NCBI RefSeq assembly: GCF_006335015.1
Contig: NZ_VDGT01000013.1
Span: 146,151 to 210,150, forward strand
Direction: 5' to 3'
DNA: 64,000 nucleotides
From: Streptomyces sedi
Lineage (GTDB): Bacteria; Actinomycetota; Actinomycetes; Streptomycetales; Streptomycetaceae
A program made the translations under genes and the position numbers. The notes under the pieces were generated by a model that saw only the letters and a list, made by a program, of their open reading frames with translations, did no database searches and had not been told where the DNA came from. This document shows positions 63,848 to 64,000 of this stretch, piece after piece (the first letter of the stretch is position 1; each line of letters opens with the position of its first letter).

Positions 63848-64000
63848 TCACCGGGGGCGCACACCGCCACTGGTCCCGTCGCGGTCGCGCCAGGGGAGTT
63901 CGGCGGTGATGGTGGTGGGGCCGCCGTGGGGTGAGTCGATGGCGAGGAGGCCGTCGACGGCGGTGAGGCGTTCGGCGAGGCCGGCGAGGCCGCTGCCGGG
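63848..64000 (-). CDS. Sensor histidine kinase, C-terminal fragment (runs off the window)
   Basis: Last 50 codons of a gene whose 5' end is beyond 64000. The visible part has the G2 box GSGLAGLAERL of a NarL-type HATPase domain, then LAIDSPHGGPTTITAELPW, a classic end of this kinase class. TGA at 63850-63848. It lies 67 bases upstream of the response regulator and is its likely cognate kinase. Sensor domain not visible. Confidence 0.85.
   Translation of the reverse strand, partial: PGSGLAGLAERLTAVDGLLAIDSPHGGPTTITAELPWRDRDGTSGGVRPR

Overview
The window is high-GC actinomycete DNA and reads as a Streptomyces chromosome core. The evidence is GC-rich third codon positions, many GTG starts, MsiK, the mycothiol gene mshA, SenX3/RegX3-type PhoR-PhoP, CarD, and a 14-gene nuo operon followed by korAB. 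I see no prophage, no CRISPR array, no transposase gene and no obvious biosynthetic cluster.

Block 1 (about 1-21.6 kb) holds a methyltransferase, mshA, a YbjN-fold protein, a large SpoIIE-type phosphatase/anti-sigma protein, phosphoglycerate mutase, a 34-residue cysteine-rich peptide gene, phoU divergent from phoR-phoP with PHO boxes between them, a lipoprotein, carD, ispD-ispF-cysS-rlmB, a DoxX protein, a DUF3626 protein, a MITE-like element, a sugar-nucleotide transferase, a small secreted protein, msiK and tRNA-Thr(UGU).

Block 2 (about 21.8-30.2 kb) is more accessory. It holds a membrane protein, a GH36 alpha-galactosidase, a quinone oxidoreductase behind a SoxR-like operator, a pentapeptide-repeat protein, a PAP2 phosphatase, a reductase-hemerythrin fusion behind a long structured leader, and an SDR behind a second MerR-type promoter.

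Block 3 (about 30.2-64 kb) is respiratory. It holds menG and a geranylgeranyl-reductase-type menaquinone reductase, an NlpC/P60 endopeptidase, a TSUP permease, nuoA-nuoN (complete complex I, with a Rex-like operator upstream), a lipoprotein, fumarylacetoacetase, a polyprenyl diphosphate synthase (probably the menaquinone tail), a LolA-like protein, small membrane proteins, RarD, a Uma2 nuclease, korAB and a NarL-type two-component pair cut by the window end. Menaquinone head methylation, tail synthesis and saturation, NADH oxidation and 2-oxoacid:ferredoxin oxidation therefore lie within about 32 kb.

Three patterns run across the window. About thirteen genes have a -10 hexamer 6-8 bases before the start codon and no Shine-Dalgarno sequence (leaderless starts). 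All six convergent gene pairs in which I looked for one are separated by a perfect hairpin. A family of intergenic palindromic repeats carrying the arm GCGCAGTTCCCCGCGCCCC occurs in three places. All assignments come from reading motifs by eye; no database search was run.
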